A DNA stretch of 64,000 nucleotides from Lysinibacillus sphaericus (GTDB taxonomy: Bacteria > Bacillota > Bacilli > Bacillales_A > Planococcaceae). Positions 48,504 through 58,190 of this stretch are shown here, piece by piece; position 1 is the first letter of the stretch; the number at the start of each line of letters is the position of its first letter. The notes under the pieces were generated by a model that saw only the letters and a program-made list of their open reading frames with translations, did no database searches and was not told the DNA's origin. The position numbers and the translations under genes are program-made. The stretch covers positions 3,914,001 through 3,978,000 of the forward strand of contig NZ_CP019980.1 of the NCBI RefSeq assembly GCF_002982115.1. Direction: 5' to 3'.

Positions 48504-49061
48504 CTAGCTCTCATCTTGCTTTGGTTCATCCTCCAATTTAGAATGGATAGCCATTCGTTGAAAAACTTTGACTCGATCAAATTGTACAAGTAAATGCTTT
48601 GTACGCTTTTCAAGCTTATATTTTAATAAGAACGCCCTTTGAATACGGTATTCAAATGCTTTTGGGCTAACATCCACAATAATCTCTTGGCCGTTCATAA
48701 ATAGCACCTTTGTTTGCTTTTTATCAACTGCGATATAGTCGTCGATATGATGCACAGCAAACCAAATGCATTCAGGATGTAAGGGCGACTTACTAGGGAA
48801 CCATAAAATATTAAAACGCTCATGGACAACAATAGGATTTTTATTCAGCTTACCTAATATCATCTTAGAGCCATCAAATGCCCCTCGTAGGCTAGATCCA
48901 AAATAACGAAGATTAAAATCCATTAATCTCGTAGGTGATAATTTAGAAATATATTGAAAGTCTCTTTCAATTACACGTGTACATAAATTTCCAAAGGCAT
49001 CATACTCAGGCATATACAACATAGTTTCACTACTCATAATGTCTCCACAATTATAATGCAA
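48504..49061 (-). CDS. comK: ComK-family competence regulator (copy 2)
   Basis: This 185-residue protein is clearly ComK: it shares CTRVIERDF, the RYFGSSLRGAFDGSK segment, PIVVHERFNILWFPSKSPLHPECIWFAVHHI and the tyrosine/arginine-rich helix after SPKAFEYRIQRAFLLK with B. subtilis ComK. A TTG (49059-49061) has a perfect AAGGAGG 8 nt upstream; an ATG eight codons later has GTGGAG, so the start is uncertain. It keeps a longer tail than copy 1. ComK binds AT-boxes and activates DNA-uptake genes. MecA, encoded at 3 kb, would be its antagonist. Confidence 0.92.
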   Translation of the reverse strand: MHYNCGDIMSSETMLYMPEYDAFGNLCTRVIERDFQYISKLSPTRLMDFNLRYFGSSLRGAFDGSKMILGKLNKNPIVVHERFNILWFPSKSPLHPECIWFAVHHIDDYIAVDKKQTKVLFMNGQEIIVDVSPKAFEYRIQRAFLLKYKLEKRTKHLLVQFDRVKVFQRMAIHSKLEDEPKQDES

Positions 49062-49074
49062 TGATTAATCCTCC

Positions 49075-49188
49075 TTAAATAGCATGTCTATTATCTGAAT
49101 TAAAAAGGAATGTACATGTATTTTGTTGTAACCTATGTACTTCCTCGAGCATACCCTCGAGAGTTTTGTCTACTGAAGATCTATTCAC
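49075..49188 (-). other. Possible short upstream ORF ending in the comK-2 ribosome-binding site
   Basis: A 37-codon frame can start at GTG 49186-49188 or ATG 49150-49152, and its TAA overlaps the AAGGAGG of comK-2. The only strong Shine-Dalgarno sequence (GGGAGGTGA) overlaps the GTG itself, so translation is doubtful. The 49189-49362 part of the gap must hold the comK-2 promoter; nothing else was recognised there. Confidence 0.3.
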
Positions 49189-49362
49189 CTCCCTTTTAGC
49201 CAAAAAAAGAAAGTTCACGTGGACTTATTGAAATCATTCAGTAATTTGCTATACTATTTACTTTCATTGTACTAAATACCTATTGTTACAATTATTGTAT
49301 ACCCTTAATTATCTATTGTCTATTAATTCTGACTTTTAACTCCATATTTTCTAAGAATAGAT

Positions 49363-49402
49363 AAAAAAAGATCAACTCAACCTCCGTTGAATTGATCTTT
49401 TA
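49363..49402. terminator. Terminator after secA
   Basis: AAAGATCAACTCAAC and GTTGAATTGATCTTT form a 15-bp stem with one mismatch; on the minus strand a TTTTTTTATC tail follows. Confidence 0.92.
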
Positions 49403-49409
49403 CTATTAT

Positions 49410-51923
49410 TTATTGACCTGCACCATGACAGTTTTTAAATTTCTTTCCACTACCACATGGGCATAAATCATTTCGACCAATATTTTCTGCCTTACGTACA
49501 GGTTGTTTTTTCGGTGCTGGAGAACCGTCTTCTTTCGGATTCACAGCCTGACCTTTGGCAACCTCTTCACGTTCTAAGTTACTGCGAATTTCGGCTTTCA
49601 TCGCATATTTCGCTACATCTTCACGAATGGAAGCGACCATATCCTCAAACATGGCAAAGCCTTCTTGTTGATATTCGCGTAATGGATCATTTTGACCATA
49701 AGCACGTAAGTGTATCCCTTGTCGTAATTGATCCATTGCGTCAATATGGTCAATCCACTTCGTATCAATCGAACGCAATAAGATAACTTTTTCAAACTCA
49801 CGCATACGCTCTGGTGTAAGCTCTGCTTCTTTTTCAGCATAGCGTTGATGCACAGCGTCAGAAATAAGTGCAATAATGTCTTCAGCAGATTTACCTTGGA
49901 AATCAGCTACTTTTAATGTACCCTCTTCTAATAGATTTGCGGACACATAATCCTCAATTGCTTTTAAGTTCCAATCGTTCTGCTGCTCTCCTTGTGTATA
50001 AAGGCCAACAACATTATCAATTGATTCCTGAATCATGGACTCTACAAGTACACGCATATTTTCTGTTTCTAAAACATCATAACGTTCTTTGTAAATAATC
50101 TCACGTTGCTGACGTAAAACATCATCATATTGTAATAAACGTTTACGTGCATCGAAGTTATTCCCCTCAACACGTTTCTGCGCTGATTCTACAGCTCTTG
50201 ATACTACTTTCGATTGTAATGGTTGAGAATCATCCATTCCTAGTCGCATCATCATCGACTTCATATTGTCAGAACCAAAGCGACGCATTAAATCATCTTC
50301 CAACGACAGGTAGAATTGCGTAACCCCTGGATTCCCCTGACGTCCAGAACGACCACGTAGCTGATTATCGATACGACGTGATTCGTGACGCTCTGTACCG
50401 ATGACTGCTAAACCACCAATTTCTAATACACCTTCACCAGGTTTAATATCAGTACCACGACCAGCCATATTCGTTGCAATCGTAACGGCACCTTTTAAAC
50501 CAGCATTGGCGATAATTTCCGCTTCGCGTTCATGGTTTTTCGCATTCAATACGTTATGTGGAATTTTATGTTTATTAAGCAACTGCGAAATAATTTCCGA
50601 TGTTTCAATCGCAACTGTACCGACAAGTACAGGTTGTCCTGCCTTATGACGTTCAGCAATGTCAGCCGCCACCGCTTTATATTTCCCTTCCATCGAAGCG
50701 AAAATTAAATCTGGACGGTCATCACGCGCGATAGGCTTATTCGTTGGAATCGCAATAACACTCATATTGTAAATATTACGGAACTCTTCTTCTTCTGTTT
50801 TCGCTGTACCTGTCATACCCGCAAGTTTCTGATACATACGGAAATAGTTTTGGAATGTAATTGTAGCCATTGTCATCGATTCATTTTGAATCTCAACGCC
50901 CTCTTTAGCTTCAATTGCTTGATGGAGGCCATCCGAATAGCGACGCCCTTTCATTAAACGTCCCGTAAAGCCGTCAACAATGACAATTTCGCCATCTTGG
51001 ACTACATAGTCAACATCATTATGCATACTCACATGTGCCTTTAGTGATTGGTTAATAGCATGATTTAATCGTACATGTGTTAAATCAAATAAATTGTCGA
51101 TACCAAATGCTTTTTCGGCTTTTTCTACACCAGCATCCGTTAACGTAACACCTTTTGTCGACTCTTCATATGTGTAATCTGTATCTGCACTTAACATGCG
51201 GACAAATGCATTCGACTGCTTGTACAATTGTGCTGATTTCCCAGCCTGACCCGAAATAATTAATGGCGTACGTGCTTCATCAATTAAAATCGAGTCAACC
51301 TCATCGATAACAGCATAGTGTAACGGACGTTGCACACGTTCTTCTTTATAAAGCACCATATTGTCACGTAAATAGTCAAACCCTAACTCATTGTTTGTAC
51401 TATACGTAATATCCGCTTCATATGCAGCGCGCTTCTCTTCTTTTGACAAACTGTTTAAATTTAAACCTACAGTAAGGCCTAAGAAATTATACAGTTGGCC
51501 CATCTCAGCAGCGTCACGACTAGCCAAGTATTCATTGACTGTTACAACATGCACGCCTTTGCCAGTAATAGCATTTAAATAAACCGCCATCGTCGCAGTT
51601 AACGTTTTACCTTCACCGGTTTTCATCTCTGAAATATTACCTTCATCAAGTGAGGCAGCACCCATGATTTGAACGCGGAAAGGATACATACCTAATACAC
51701 GTTTGGAAGCCTCCCGACTCACCGCAAAAGCTTCAGCACGAATAGAATCTAATTTTTCGCCATCTGCATAACGCTTTTTAAATTCTTCTGTCTTCGCTTG
51801 TAGTTGGTCATCTGAAAGCTGTTCCATTTGAGAAGCGAATCCCTCAACTTGGTCAGCGATTTTTTCTAATTTTTTTAACTCACGTTTATTGAAATCAAAT
51901 AATTTATTTAATAGGTTTGCCAT
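49410..51923 (-). CDS. secA: Preprotein translocase ATPase SecA
   Basis: This 837-residue motor has Walker [12 protein letters not shown] (about 100-110), Walker [17 protein letters not shown], the helicase-like motif GRAGRGTD-type stretch ([10 protein letters not shown]) and [15 protein letters not shown]. It ends in the SEC-C zinc motif [14 protein letters not shown]. SecA drives export through SecYEG. The position between hpf and prfB is the same as in B. subtilis. Confidence 0.98.
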   Translation of the reverse strand: MANLLNKLFDFNKRELKKLEKIADQVEGFASQMEQLSDDQLQAKTEEFKKRYADGEKLDSIRAEAFAVSREASKRVLGMYPFRVQIMGAASLDEGNISEMKTGEGKTLTATMAVYLNAITGKGVHVVTVNEYLASRDAAEMGQLYNFLGLTVGLNLNSLSKEEKRAAYEADITYSTNNELGFDYLRDNMVLYKEERVQRPLHYAVIDEVDSILIDEARTPLIISGQAGKSAQLYKQSNAFVRMLSADTDYTYEESTKGVTLTDAGVEKAEKAFGIDNLFDLTHVRLNHAINQSLKAHVSMHNDVDYVVQDGEIVIVDGFTGRLMKGRRYSDGLHQAIEAKEGVEIQNESMTMATITFQNYFRMYQKLAGMTGTAKTEEEEFRNIYNMSVIAIPTNKPIARDDRPDLIFASMEGKYKAVAADIAERHKAGQPVLVGTVAIETSEIISQLLNKHKIPHNVLNAKNHEREAEIIANAGLKGAVTIATNMAGRGTDIKPGEGVLEIGGLAVIGTERHESRRIDNQLRGRSGRQGNPGVTQFYLSLEDDLMRRFGSDNMKSMMMRLGMDDSQPLQSKVVSRAVESAQKRVEGNNFDARKRLLQYDDVLRQQREIIYKERYDVLETENMRVLVESMIQESIDNVVGLYTQGEQQNDWNLKAIEDYVSANLLEEGTLKVADFQGKSAEDIIALISDAVHQRYAEKEAELTPERMREFEKVILLRSIDTKWIDHIDAMDQLRQGIHLRAYGQNDPLREYQQEGFAMFEDMVASIREDVAKYAMKAEIRSNLEREEVAKGQAVNPKEDGSPAPKKQPVRKAENIGRNDLCPCGSGKKFKNCHGAGQ

Positions 51924-52133
51924 GAATATTTTTCACTTCCTATACGAGTCTCAAATTTCATTTTACCATTGTGTAACAGTTTCATGCAAACAGTGTCCTT
52001 AAGCGCTAACTGAAATGGGATAAAGTAAGTTTAATTCACGAACTTTTCTACCTTTTATGTAATAAGTGTGTTATACAGATCAAAATTTTGCTAGTCGTAT
52101 CGCAAGATTTAAATAATGAGCAGATGTGACACT

Positions 52134-52165
52134 CAAAAAAGCCTCCCGCAAAAGCGAGAGGCTTC
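52134..52165 (-). terminator. Terminator after hpf
   Basis: On the minus strand AGCCTCTCGC and GCGGGAGGCT pair around a TTTT loop and are followed by TTTTTT. Confidence 0.92.
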
Positions 52166-52179
52166 CATCAATATATAAT

Positions 52180-52731
52180 TTAAGTTGTTTCGATTAAGCC
52201 GTACTTGCCATCTTTACGTTTGTAAACAATGTTTGTACCATTTGATTCAGCATCAGTGAAAATATAGAAATCATGTCCTAACATATTCATCTGTAACACC
52301 GCTTCTTCTTGATCCATCGGTTTTAAATCAAATTGTTTTGTACGTACAATAGAATACTCTTCATCCTCTGTTACTGTATCAGCTACAGCTTGTGTTGTAG
52401 CAAAATAAAGTCCTGCACCTTCACGCTCACGGAATTTACGGTTTACTTTAGTTTTATGTTTGCGAATTTGTCGTTCTAATTTATCGACAATTAAATCGAT
52501 CGCAGCATACATATCGTTATGACGTTCTTCTGCACGAAGTGTTAAGTTTTTCATTGGAATTGTAACTTCCACTTTTGTTTGTTTGTCATTGTAAACCTTT
52601 AAATTTACGTTAGCATTGGCGTTAACATCTTCGTTAAAATAACGTTCAACTTTTTCGATTTTATTTTCAACATACTCTCGAATAGCTGGAGTTACCTCAA
52701 TATTTTCACCGCGAATGTTAAAGTTTAACAT
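52180..52731 (-). CDS. hpf: Long ribosome hibernation-promoting factor
   Basis: A 183-residue protein from the ATG 52729-52731 (AAAGGAGGAG upstream). The N-terminal S30AE domain (about 1-100) is followed by a linker and a C-terminal dimerisation domain (about 125-183: YSIVRTKQFDLKPMDQEEAVLQM...). The long form pairs 70S ribosomes into 100S dimers in stationary phase. It was known as YvyD in B. subtilis, where it lies in the same fliT-secA interval. A 15-codon upstream extension lacks family similarity. Confidence 0.96.
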   Translation of the reverse strand: MLNFNIRGENIEVTPAIREYVENKIEKVERYFNEDVNANANVNLKVYNDKQTKVEVTIPMKNLTLRAEERHNDMYAAIDLIVDKLERQIRKHKTKVNRKFREREGAGLYFATTQAVADTVTEDEEYSIVRTKQFDLKPMDQEEAVLQMNMLGHDFYIFTDAESNGTNIVYKRKDGKYGLIETT

Positions 52732-52821
52732 GTAAACTCCTCCTTTATAACTGCTATACTTTATATTTCTACACAAGTGTGTGAAATTCCTCTAAAATAA
52801 TTCTTTTTTTCACAAGAAATT

Positions 52822-53205
52822 TTAAGAATTGATTTTTTTCATCTTGGCTTCGGCTGCCTCTTTTTTACGGCGGGCTTTTAGCTCATCAACAATCAAATCC
52901 TCGACAGCACCCTGATTATTGAAAAACACGCCATATTGTTTCCCATTGCCATAAGGGCGGCTCCAAATAACCTCTCCGTATACACGAATTTCTCTTGTAT
53001 CCAAAACAAAACGCAAATCAAGTGGTGCAGGACGTAAACCTAAATCGACCTCGGTAAACATCTTTAATCCCCTCGGACTAATATCTAACAAATCAGCGAT
53101 TGCCGTTTGTGCATGATTCACTTTGCCATTTTCATATACCGCAAAGGTCATATTAACAGGCTCGTCAAATTTAAACCGGAAGCCTTCTTGACGTTTAAAT
53201 TTCAT
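52822..53205 (-). CDS. PilZ-domain protein (probable c-di-GMP binder)
   Basis: A 127-residue protein from the ATG 53203-53205 with GGGGTGGGG upstream. It carries the N-terminal RQEGFRF (R-x3-R type) and DISPRG (D-x-S-x2-G) motifs of PilZ c-di-GMP receptors, followed by the beta-barrel strands with IWSRPYGNGKQYGVFF. The C-terminus is a charged helix rich in Lys and Glu. It lies between the hibernation factor and the flagellar chaperone fliS, so a role in motility is plausible but unproven. Confidence 0.85.
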   Translation of the reverse strand: MKFKRQEGFRFKFDEPVNMTFAVYENGKVNHAQTAIADLLDISPRGLKMFTEVDLGLRPAPLDLRFVLDTREIRVYGEVIWSRPYGNGKQYGVFFNNQGAVEDLIVDELKARRKKEAAEAKMKKINS

Positions 53206-53379
53206 TTTCCCCACCCCAATACTTTTCAAACATATCATTAGCTTGATTATGACATGAATGAATGATTTTCATCTAGAGGGAATTAGTAACATATTTGACC
53301 ATTTAATGACCTAATTTATAACTAGATGGACTATTTCCCTTGTCGAATTTTGTGTTATCGTAATTACACTATCTATTAC

Positions 53380-53420
53380 AAAGAAAAGAGACCATCATCT
53401 AGCGATGGTCTCTAATTTTT
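53380..53420. terminator. Terminator after fliS
   Basis: AGAGACCATC (53387-53396) and GATGGTCTCT (53404-53413) form a perfect 10-bp stem; T-rich sequence lies on both sides. It ends the flaG-fliD-fliT-fliS transcript. Confidence 0.9.
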
Positions 53421-53423
53421 TTA

Positions 53424-53834
53424 TTAAACTTGTGCATTATTCCCATTACCGAATTGTTGCTGTCGATTAATGCGAATCACTTCTTTCCATGTATCACGGA
53501 ATTCCGTCACAAATCCTTCAACTTCTTCAATGATACTAACATCATTTTGGATATTTGCTTCTACTAAACGACGATTCATATATTCATAAAGAGCAAACAT
53601 ATTATTCGACACTTCAATGTCCATATTAAGTGTTGCCATAAGCTCACTAATAATCGCTTGTGCTTTTATTAAATTTGTATTTTTGTCTTGAATATTCTTA
53701 TCTTGAATCGCAAGTTTAGCTTTACTTAAGAACTTTAAACATCCATTATAAAGCATTAATGTAAGCTCTCCAGGTGAAGCAGTTGTGACACTATTTTGCT
53801 TATACGCGTTTTGTGCTGTTAAATTTGCTGCCAA
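53424..53834 (-). CDS. fliS: Flagellin-export chaperone FliS
   Basis: A 136-residue helical protein with the N-terminal NAYKQNSVTTASPGELTLMLYNGCLKFL signature (split by a family-typical S/T-P-G), the YEYMNRRLVEAN helix and a Gln/Asn-rich tail. It binds the flagellin C-terminus and prevents premature polymerisation. It follows fliT in the flaG-fliD-fliT-fliS order. Confidence 0.95.
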   Translation of the reverse strand: MAANLTAQNAYKQNSVTTASPGELTLMLYNGCLKFLSKAKLAIQDKNIQDKNTNLIKAQAIISELMATLNMDIEVSNNMFALYEYMNRRLVEANIQNDVSIIEEVEGFVTEFRDTWKEVIRINRQQQFGNGNNAQV

Positions 53835-53908
53835 GAATGGACAACTCCTTTTAGATGTTACTTATTTACTATTTTAAACCATTCAACGAAGAAAAGCTAA
53901 TGGTGAAA

Positions 53909-54268
53909 TTAATTTTTCTTGTCGTAATACATCCCGTCCATAACACGGACATTGCCATATGGATTGAAGTATTGCGCTTCACTTTTTTTCGTTTTTTGAA
54001 GGTTTGCCATATCCTGCTTTACTGCGCTCATTACAGCAGCCAATCGTTCTTTAATACCATTATCTAATTCAAGCAAAGTACGATGAACACGATCTTGTTC
54101 ATCAAAATGAAAACCTTCTTGTTTTAAATCATTGATAATTATTCCACGCTTGTCCAACATATTATTAATCTTATCTACATAGTCATCACGATCTTCGCCA
54201 TTAGGGATATCACCTAATAATTTATATAGATTCGCAGATGCCTGCAATAGTTGATTTGTTAGTTGCAT
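53909..54268 (-). CDS. fliT: FliT-like flagellar chaperone
   Basis: A 119-residue mostly helical protein with TAGGAGAAG before its ATG, 34 bp downstream of fliD. It has no strong motif, but size, helices, and position between fliD and fliS match FliT, the export chaperone for the cap protein FliD. The C-terminal tail (KSEAQYFNPYGNVRVMDGMYYD) resembles tails of Bacillales FliT-like proteins. Confidence 0.82.
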   Translation of the reverse strand: MQLTNQLLQASANLYKLLGDIPNGEDRDDYVDKINNMLDKRGIIINDLKQEGFHFDEQDRVHRTLLELDNGIKERLAAVMSAVKQDMANLQKTKKSEAQYFNPYGNVRVMDGMYYDKKN

Positions 54269-54302
54269 AAACTTCTCCTACCTTGCTTAATTAAAAACTT
54301 GA

Positions 54303-56798
54303 TCATCCTTGCGCGAACATGCTTGATTGAGAATTCGCTTTATTAATCGCTTGTTCCATTGCAGTAAATTGCTTCCAATAACGCGACTCGATATCTTCAA
54401 GTTTTCGCTTCCAAGTACTAATTCGACTTTCTGTATCTACCAAGTTTTTCCCGATAGCATATTGCGCGTCAGTCATTGTAGAGCGACCAGCTTTTTTCTC
54501 AATAGTAATTTCAAATGATTTCATAGATTCACGTAATTTATCGATATAACCACGTGTATCGACCGTTTTACCACCTACTATATCTTCTTTTTTACCTTCA
54601 CTATTTTTAAACAATTTTTCAACTGCATCTGGATCTTCTTCTAAAACTTTGCGCAATTTCGTTTCATCGATTTGCAATGAACCGCCATCATTATAGTTTT
54701 TAGATGTAGTTATTCCAATACTAAATAACGTATTATATTTAGAATCGATAGCAGGATTAGATTGATACACTAATGAACGCATGTTAGATAGTCCTTCACG
54801 GATAAGCGTATCTCCTCGAAGTAAGCCACTCTTAGCTTTTTCTTCCCAAAGTTTAATTTCATTTTCGGACATATTTTCTTTTTGCTCGCTAGTTAATGGC
54901 TTATAATCACGGTATTTTGTTTCTTTCGTTTGATCATTTAAATCTTTTATAAAGCCATTATAAGTAGTGACAAATTCTTTAATTTTAGTCATAATATCGT
55001 CAACATTTGTTGTTGAAGTCATTGTCACCGCTTGCGCTTTTGGTGCGGCATTGACCTTTGTGTCGTCTACACTACCATCAGGGTTTAAAATACCAGCTGC
55101 ATTAGCATCTGCTTTTGCTGCAGTTTGCGTACTCGTAGCCTCATTTAAACGTGTAACCGCTGCTTTTTCATCAGCATCTGCAGTTAAGTAATCTTTACGC
55201 AAAATATTTTGTTCCGCTAGTGCATTAAATTCAGCCTTTTTCTGCGGTGTTAAATTATTCCAAACTTCTTTTTGTTTATCAGTTAAATCTTCAACTCTTT
55301 TAGAACCATCTTGCAAACCTTTAATTAAAGTATCGCCAAATTGGCTATACTTTTGTTTTAAATCATCTGCTTGCGCTTTTTCAGAATATGTTTTTAGTGT
55401 CGCAGAATCTGTTGCAATTAAATTAGTTAAATCATCTTTGCTTAAAGATTTTAATACATCTTTTACTTCTTGTGTAAATTCCGTATTATCGTCTATATCT
55501 TTACGAATTTTATCAATTGAATCATTGCTGTTATACGAGAAGCGTTTTAGTGCATCAATAGCATTTTGATCAAAATCTTTTAATTTTGTACCATACTGTT
55601 CGTATTCAGCTTGCGTTTTAAAAGCGTTTAATTGCGTTGTATCAAGTGAAGATAAAGCTTGCAATTCGCTATCTGTTAAAGATTGGAATTTCTCGATTTT
55701 CTCTAGACTTAGGCCACTTTCATCAATTGCCTTCCTAATTTGCTCGACTGATTGACCTGCAGATAATTTATCATTGATGAAACTAGCTTCATCATCTGCT
55801 AAGCCTTTCCAAAAAGCGTTTCCTAGTTTATTGTATTGCACTTGTTGTGACAAAGATAATGTATTACCAAAAGCGGTTGTATAAGCCGTATCATGGTTCG
55901 CTGTGTAACTATTGATATCACTAGCACCATAAGCATTTTGCTTAGTTATAAGATTTGCTTGTTTAGTTGCTAAATTGTCAGTAGCATTTTTAAATTCTTC
56001 AACAGCGGCTTTATATTTATCTGAAATTGTTTGAAGACCATTGAATGTATCTTTTAACGTTACATTATAGCCTGAAATCAAAAACGTATTTGTTGTACGT
56101 TCTGTTGCTATGCCATTAACAGTGAAAATAGCATTTTTTCCTTCTGTATTTTGAACTTTACTAGGGTCGGCAAATCCTAACTTATTGAAAATATCTACTC
56201 CGCCTGTAACTTTGATTTCCTCATCACCTTTAACATCACCAGTGTTTTTGGCAGTAAAGGAGAATCGACCATTTTCAAATACAGCGTCAATCCCTGCATT
56301 ACTAGAATTCACCTTGCTAATAAACTGATTGACAGTCATATCAGAAGTAATTTCAATTTTTGTTGCCTCACTTGCTAATTGACCGTTCTTTTGAATAGCT
56401 TTAAACTCAATAGTCCCTGTTGCCCCTAAATCAGCCATTTTCGTAGAACCTACAGCATTTACTTGCTCCCCTACTTTACGAGCCGCAGTAGCTAATTGTG
56501 AAACACCCTCAATTGAAAGTGAGCCAGCAGCACTGCCTGTTGCAGTAGCAGATACTAAATTAGAATTTGAACTTGCCGCAGTTTTAGAAATAAGACTCTT
56601 TAATACTAGATTATCTGAAATATACGTATCGAATGTTTTAAGCTTTGTATTCACACCGCGATATGCATCACGTTGCCATTCATAAGTTTGTTTCTTTTGA
56701 TATAATTTGTTTAATGGTGCTCTTTCCGCATTCATTAATTTTTTTACAATTGAATCTATATCCATTCCTGATGCTAATCCACCGATTCGATTTACCAT
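54303..56798 (-). CDS. fliD: Flagellar filament cap protein FliD with large internal insertion
   Basis: This 831-residue protein has a canonical FliD_N (about 5-105: RIGGLASGMDIDSIVKKLM) and FliD_C (about 590-820). B. subtilis FliD has 498. The extra length is an inserted region at about 258-590 containing repeats of roughly 78 residues: SVEQIRKAIDESG... at 350 aligns with SIDKIRKDIDDNT... at 427, each followed by a SLTDSELQAL/SLSKDDLTNL segment, with a partial third at 484-530. FliD caps the growing filament and the insert would be on its outer surface. GGAGG precedes the ATG. Confidence 0.95.
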   Translation of the reverse strand: MVNRIGGLASGMDIDSIVKKLMNAERAPLNKLYQKKQTYEWQRDAYRGVNTKLKTFDTYISDNLVLKSLISKTAASSNSNLVSATATGSAAGSLSIEGVSQLATAARKVGEQVNAVGSTKMADLGATGTIEFKAIQKNGQLASEATKIEITSDMTVNQFISKVNSSNAGIDAVFENGRFSFTAKNTGDVKGDEEIKVTGGVDIFNKLGFADPSKVQNTEGKNAIFTVNGIATERTTNTFLISGYNVTLKDTFNGLQTISDKYKAAVEEFKNATDNLATKQANLITKQNAYGASDINSYTANHDTAYTTAFGNTLSLSQQVQYNKLGNAFWKGLADDEASFINDKLSAGQSVEQIRKAIDESGLSLEKIEKFQSLTDSELQALSSLDTTQLNAFKTQAEYEQYGTKLKDFDQNAIDALKRFSYNSNDSIDKIRKDIDDNTEFTQEVKDVLKSLSKDDLTNLIATDSATLKTYSEKAQADDLKQKYSQFGDTLIKGLQDGSKRVEDLTDKQKEVWNNLTPQKKAEFNALAEQNILRKDYLTADADEKAAVTRLNEATSTQTAAKADANAAGILNPDGSVDDTKVNAAPKAQAVTMTSTTNVDDIMTKIKEFVTTYNGFIKDLNDQTKETKYRDYKPLTSEQKENMSENEIKLWEEKAKSGLLRGDTLIREGLSNMRSLVYQSNPAIDSKYNTLFSIGITTSKNYNDGGSLQIDETKLRKVLEEDPDAVEKLFKNSEGKKEDIVGGKTVDTRGYIDKLRESMKSFEITIEKKAGRSTMTDAQYAIGKNLVDTESRISTWKRKLEDIESRYWKQFTAMEQAINKANSQSSMFAQG

Positions 56799-56820
56799 TT
56801 TAATTTCCTCCTAAATATGC

Positions 56821-57210
56821 TTATATTTTTTCGTCTACAATCATTCCTAATAACTTTTGCATCTCATAAAAAGCATCCAAAAGTTTTTTGGGAGGGATTT
56901 CCTTTACAACTTTTTCTGTTTTAGTATCCACAACTTGTACAAAGTAACGATCTAACCCGTCGTGTAAAACAAATTTAGAAGCATTATGATTGATTTGTAA
57001 AAATTCATTTACAGTATCTACGGCATGTTGCAGCTTCTCTTTAGATATTTCTTGTACGTCAGCAGTAGGTAGATTTTCTCCTTGTGATTGCGTTACTAAT
57101 TGAGCTTTACTAGTAGTCATCGTAGTTTCCTCTATAACTGCTTGCTTCGCAACTGTAGATGACGCTGCAGTTCCTACATCTGTAGATTGTCCTTGAGCTG
57201 CAATACGCAT
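56821..57210 (-). CDS. flaG: FlaG-family flagellar protein
   Basis: This 129-residue protein has a low-complexity Thr/Ser/Gln N-terminus (1-55) and the conserved FlaG domain (about 58-127: LQHAVDTVNEFLQ, KFVLHDGLDRYFVQVVD, KVVKEIPPKKLLD). FlaG (YvyC in B. subtilis) affects filament length. AGGAGG precedes the ATG. It is first gene of the flaG-fliD-fliT-fliS operon. Confidence 0.93.
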   Translation of the reverse strand: MRIAAQGQSTDVGTAASSTVAKQAVIEETTMTTSKAQLVTQSQGENLPTADVQEISKEKLQHAVDTVNEFLQINHNASKFVLHDGLDRYFVQVVDTKTEKVVKEIPPKKLLDAFYEMQKLLGMIVDEKI

Positions 57211-57249
57211 AATATGTAACCTCCTAAACTTTTCTTATTCTTATATTTA

Positions 57250-57275
57250 ATATCGGAAGTTTTTAGGAATGTTTC
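57250..57275 (-). promoter_or_regulatory. Candidate sigma-D promoter of flaG
   Basis: On the minus strand TCCGATAT (57250-57257) differs at one base from the sigma-D -10 GCCGATAT. GAAA (57272-57275) lies 14 bp upstream in place of TAAA. It is about 40 bp before the flaG start. Confidence 0.55.
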
Positions 57276-57310
57276 ACCTTTTACTAATTTTGATGATATT
57301 TTTACAAGAA

Positions 57311-57352
57311 AAAAGCCTCGAGTTCAGATTTTGTCTGAATCAGAAGCTTTTA
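57311..57352 (-). terminator. Terminator upstream of flaG (end of the sugar cluster)
   Basis: On the minus strand TTCAGA and TCTGAA with outer AAGC/GGCTT form a stem followed by TTTTTTC. It separates flagellar genes from the decayed methyltransferase. Confidence 0.75.
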
Positions 57353-57492
57353 AAAATTTTTAATCTTTGTTATCTGTAAGCTAAAAAAGAAGCAATTAGT
57401 TTTTATTCCTCTAATATTTTTCTACTTTTTATTACCACGTGTACCTCTGAAAAAAATCAGATTTATTTAAAGATAGTTGTATTTCATCTATA

Positions 57493-58190
57493 CTACGCAA
57501 ATAATTCTACTAAGCCCTTACTTACATTCTTTTCTTCCAAAGTAATTAATGCCTTTCTATATAAATCTATAGCACCAGCACCAAATCTATATTTTCCTTT
57601 TATGAAAAAATTTAACTTATTACAAAAATATTCTATAGATTTATTGTTATACAAAATGGGTGTGCACCAGCTTAATGGCGGTTAAAAATATTATCTTTAA
57701 TAATTTCAAAAAAACCACAGAAAATGAAAAAAGGGAACAGAAATATAATAGTAAATATATGGATTTTCTGATTTAACTTTCAAAATTTCTCGATGGATAG
57801 TTAAATACTCTAAAACACCAATTATTGAAACCATTTTAGCTTTTGTATTTTTATCACTAACCACTAAATCGATTATTCCTACTTCTATAATAATTCCACT
57901 TGGTTTGAGGAACATCACAACCCCTACTATTCTTATAAATATAGCAGCGCTTTTATAAAGTAACCTAAACCTGCACCAATATCAATAACTTTATCAGATT
58001 CTATATCAGAATCATTTTTTAAACACTCTGACAAAAATTGGCCTTAGGATTATAAATTTTTTCTATTCGAGTGTTCCATGCTATTAATGACTCAGCAGAA
58101 TAATAACTAGAATAATCAGTCACCATATCAAAGTTCTCTGTATCTTTAATGTCAGCATTAAGATCATTATAAAACTTTTCTCATTATTTA
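57493..58190 (-). pseudogene. Decayed class I SAM-dependent methyltransferase
   Basis: Pieces of one protein can be read in successive frames of the minus strand. First is FDMVTDYSSYYSAESLIAW (near 58120). Then, in another frame, KVIDIGAGLGYFIKAL (near 57970), which is SAM-binding motif I. A third piece (57706-57918) contains SIIGVLEYLTIHREIL and YISVPFF, and a fourth (to the TAG at 57493-57495) reads LYNNKSIEYFC...YRFGAGAIDLYRKAL. At least three frameshifts separate them. It probably modified a surface sugar. Sequencing errors are an alternative explanation. A 24-codon stretch at about 58235-58306 is not recognised. Confidence 0.75.

Noticed and set aside
57706-57918. 70-codon minus-strand open frame taken as an independent gene
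   Set aside because: It is a middle fragment of the decayed methyltransferase; matching pieces lie before and after it in other frames.
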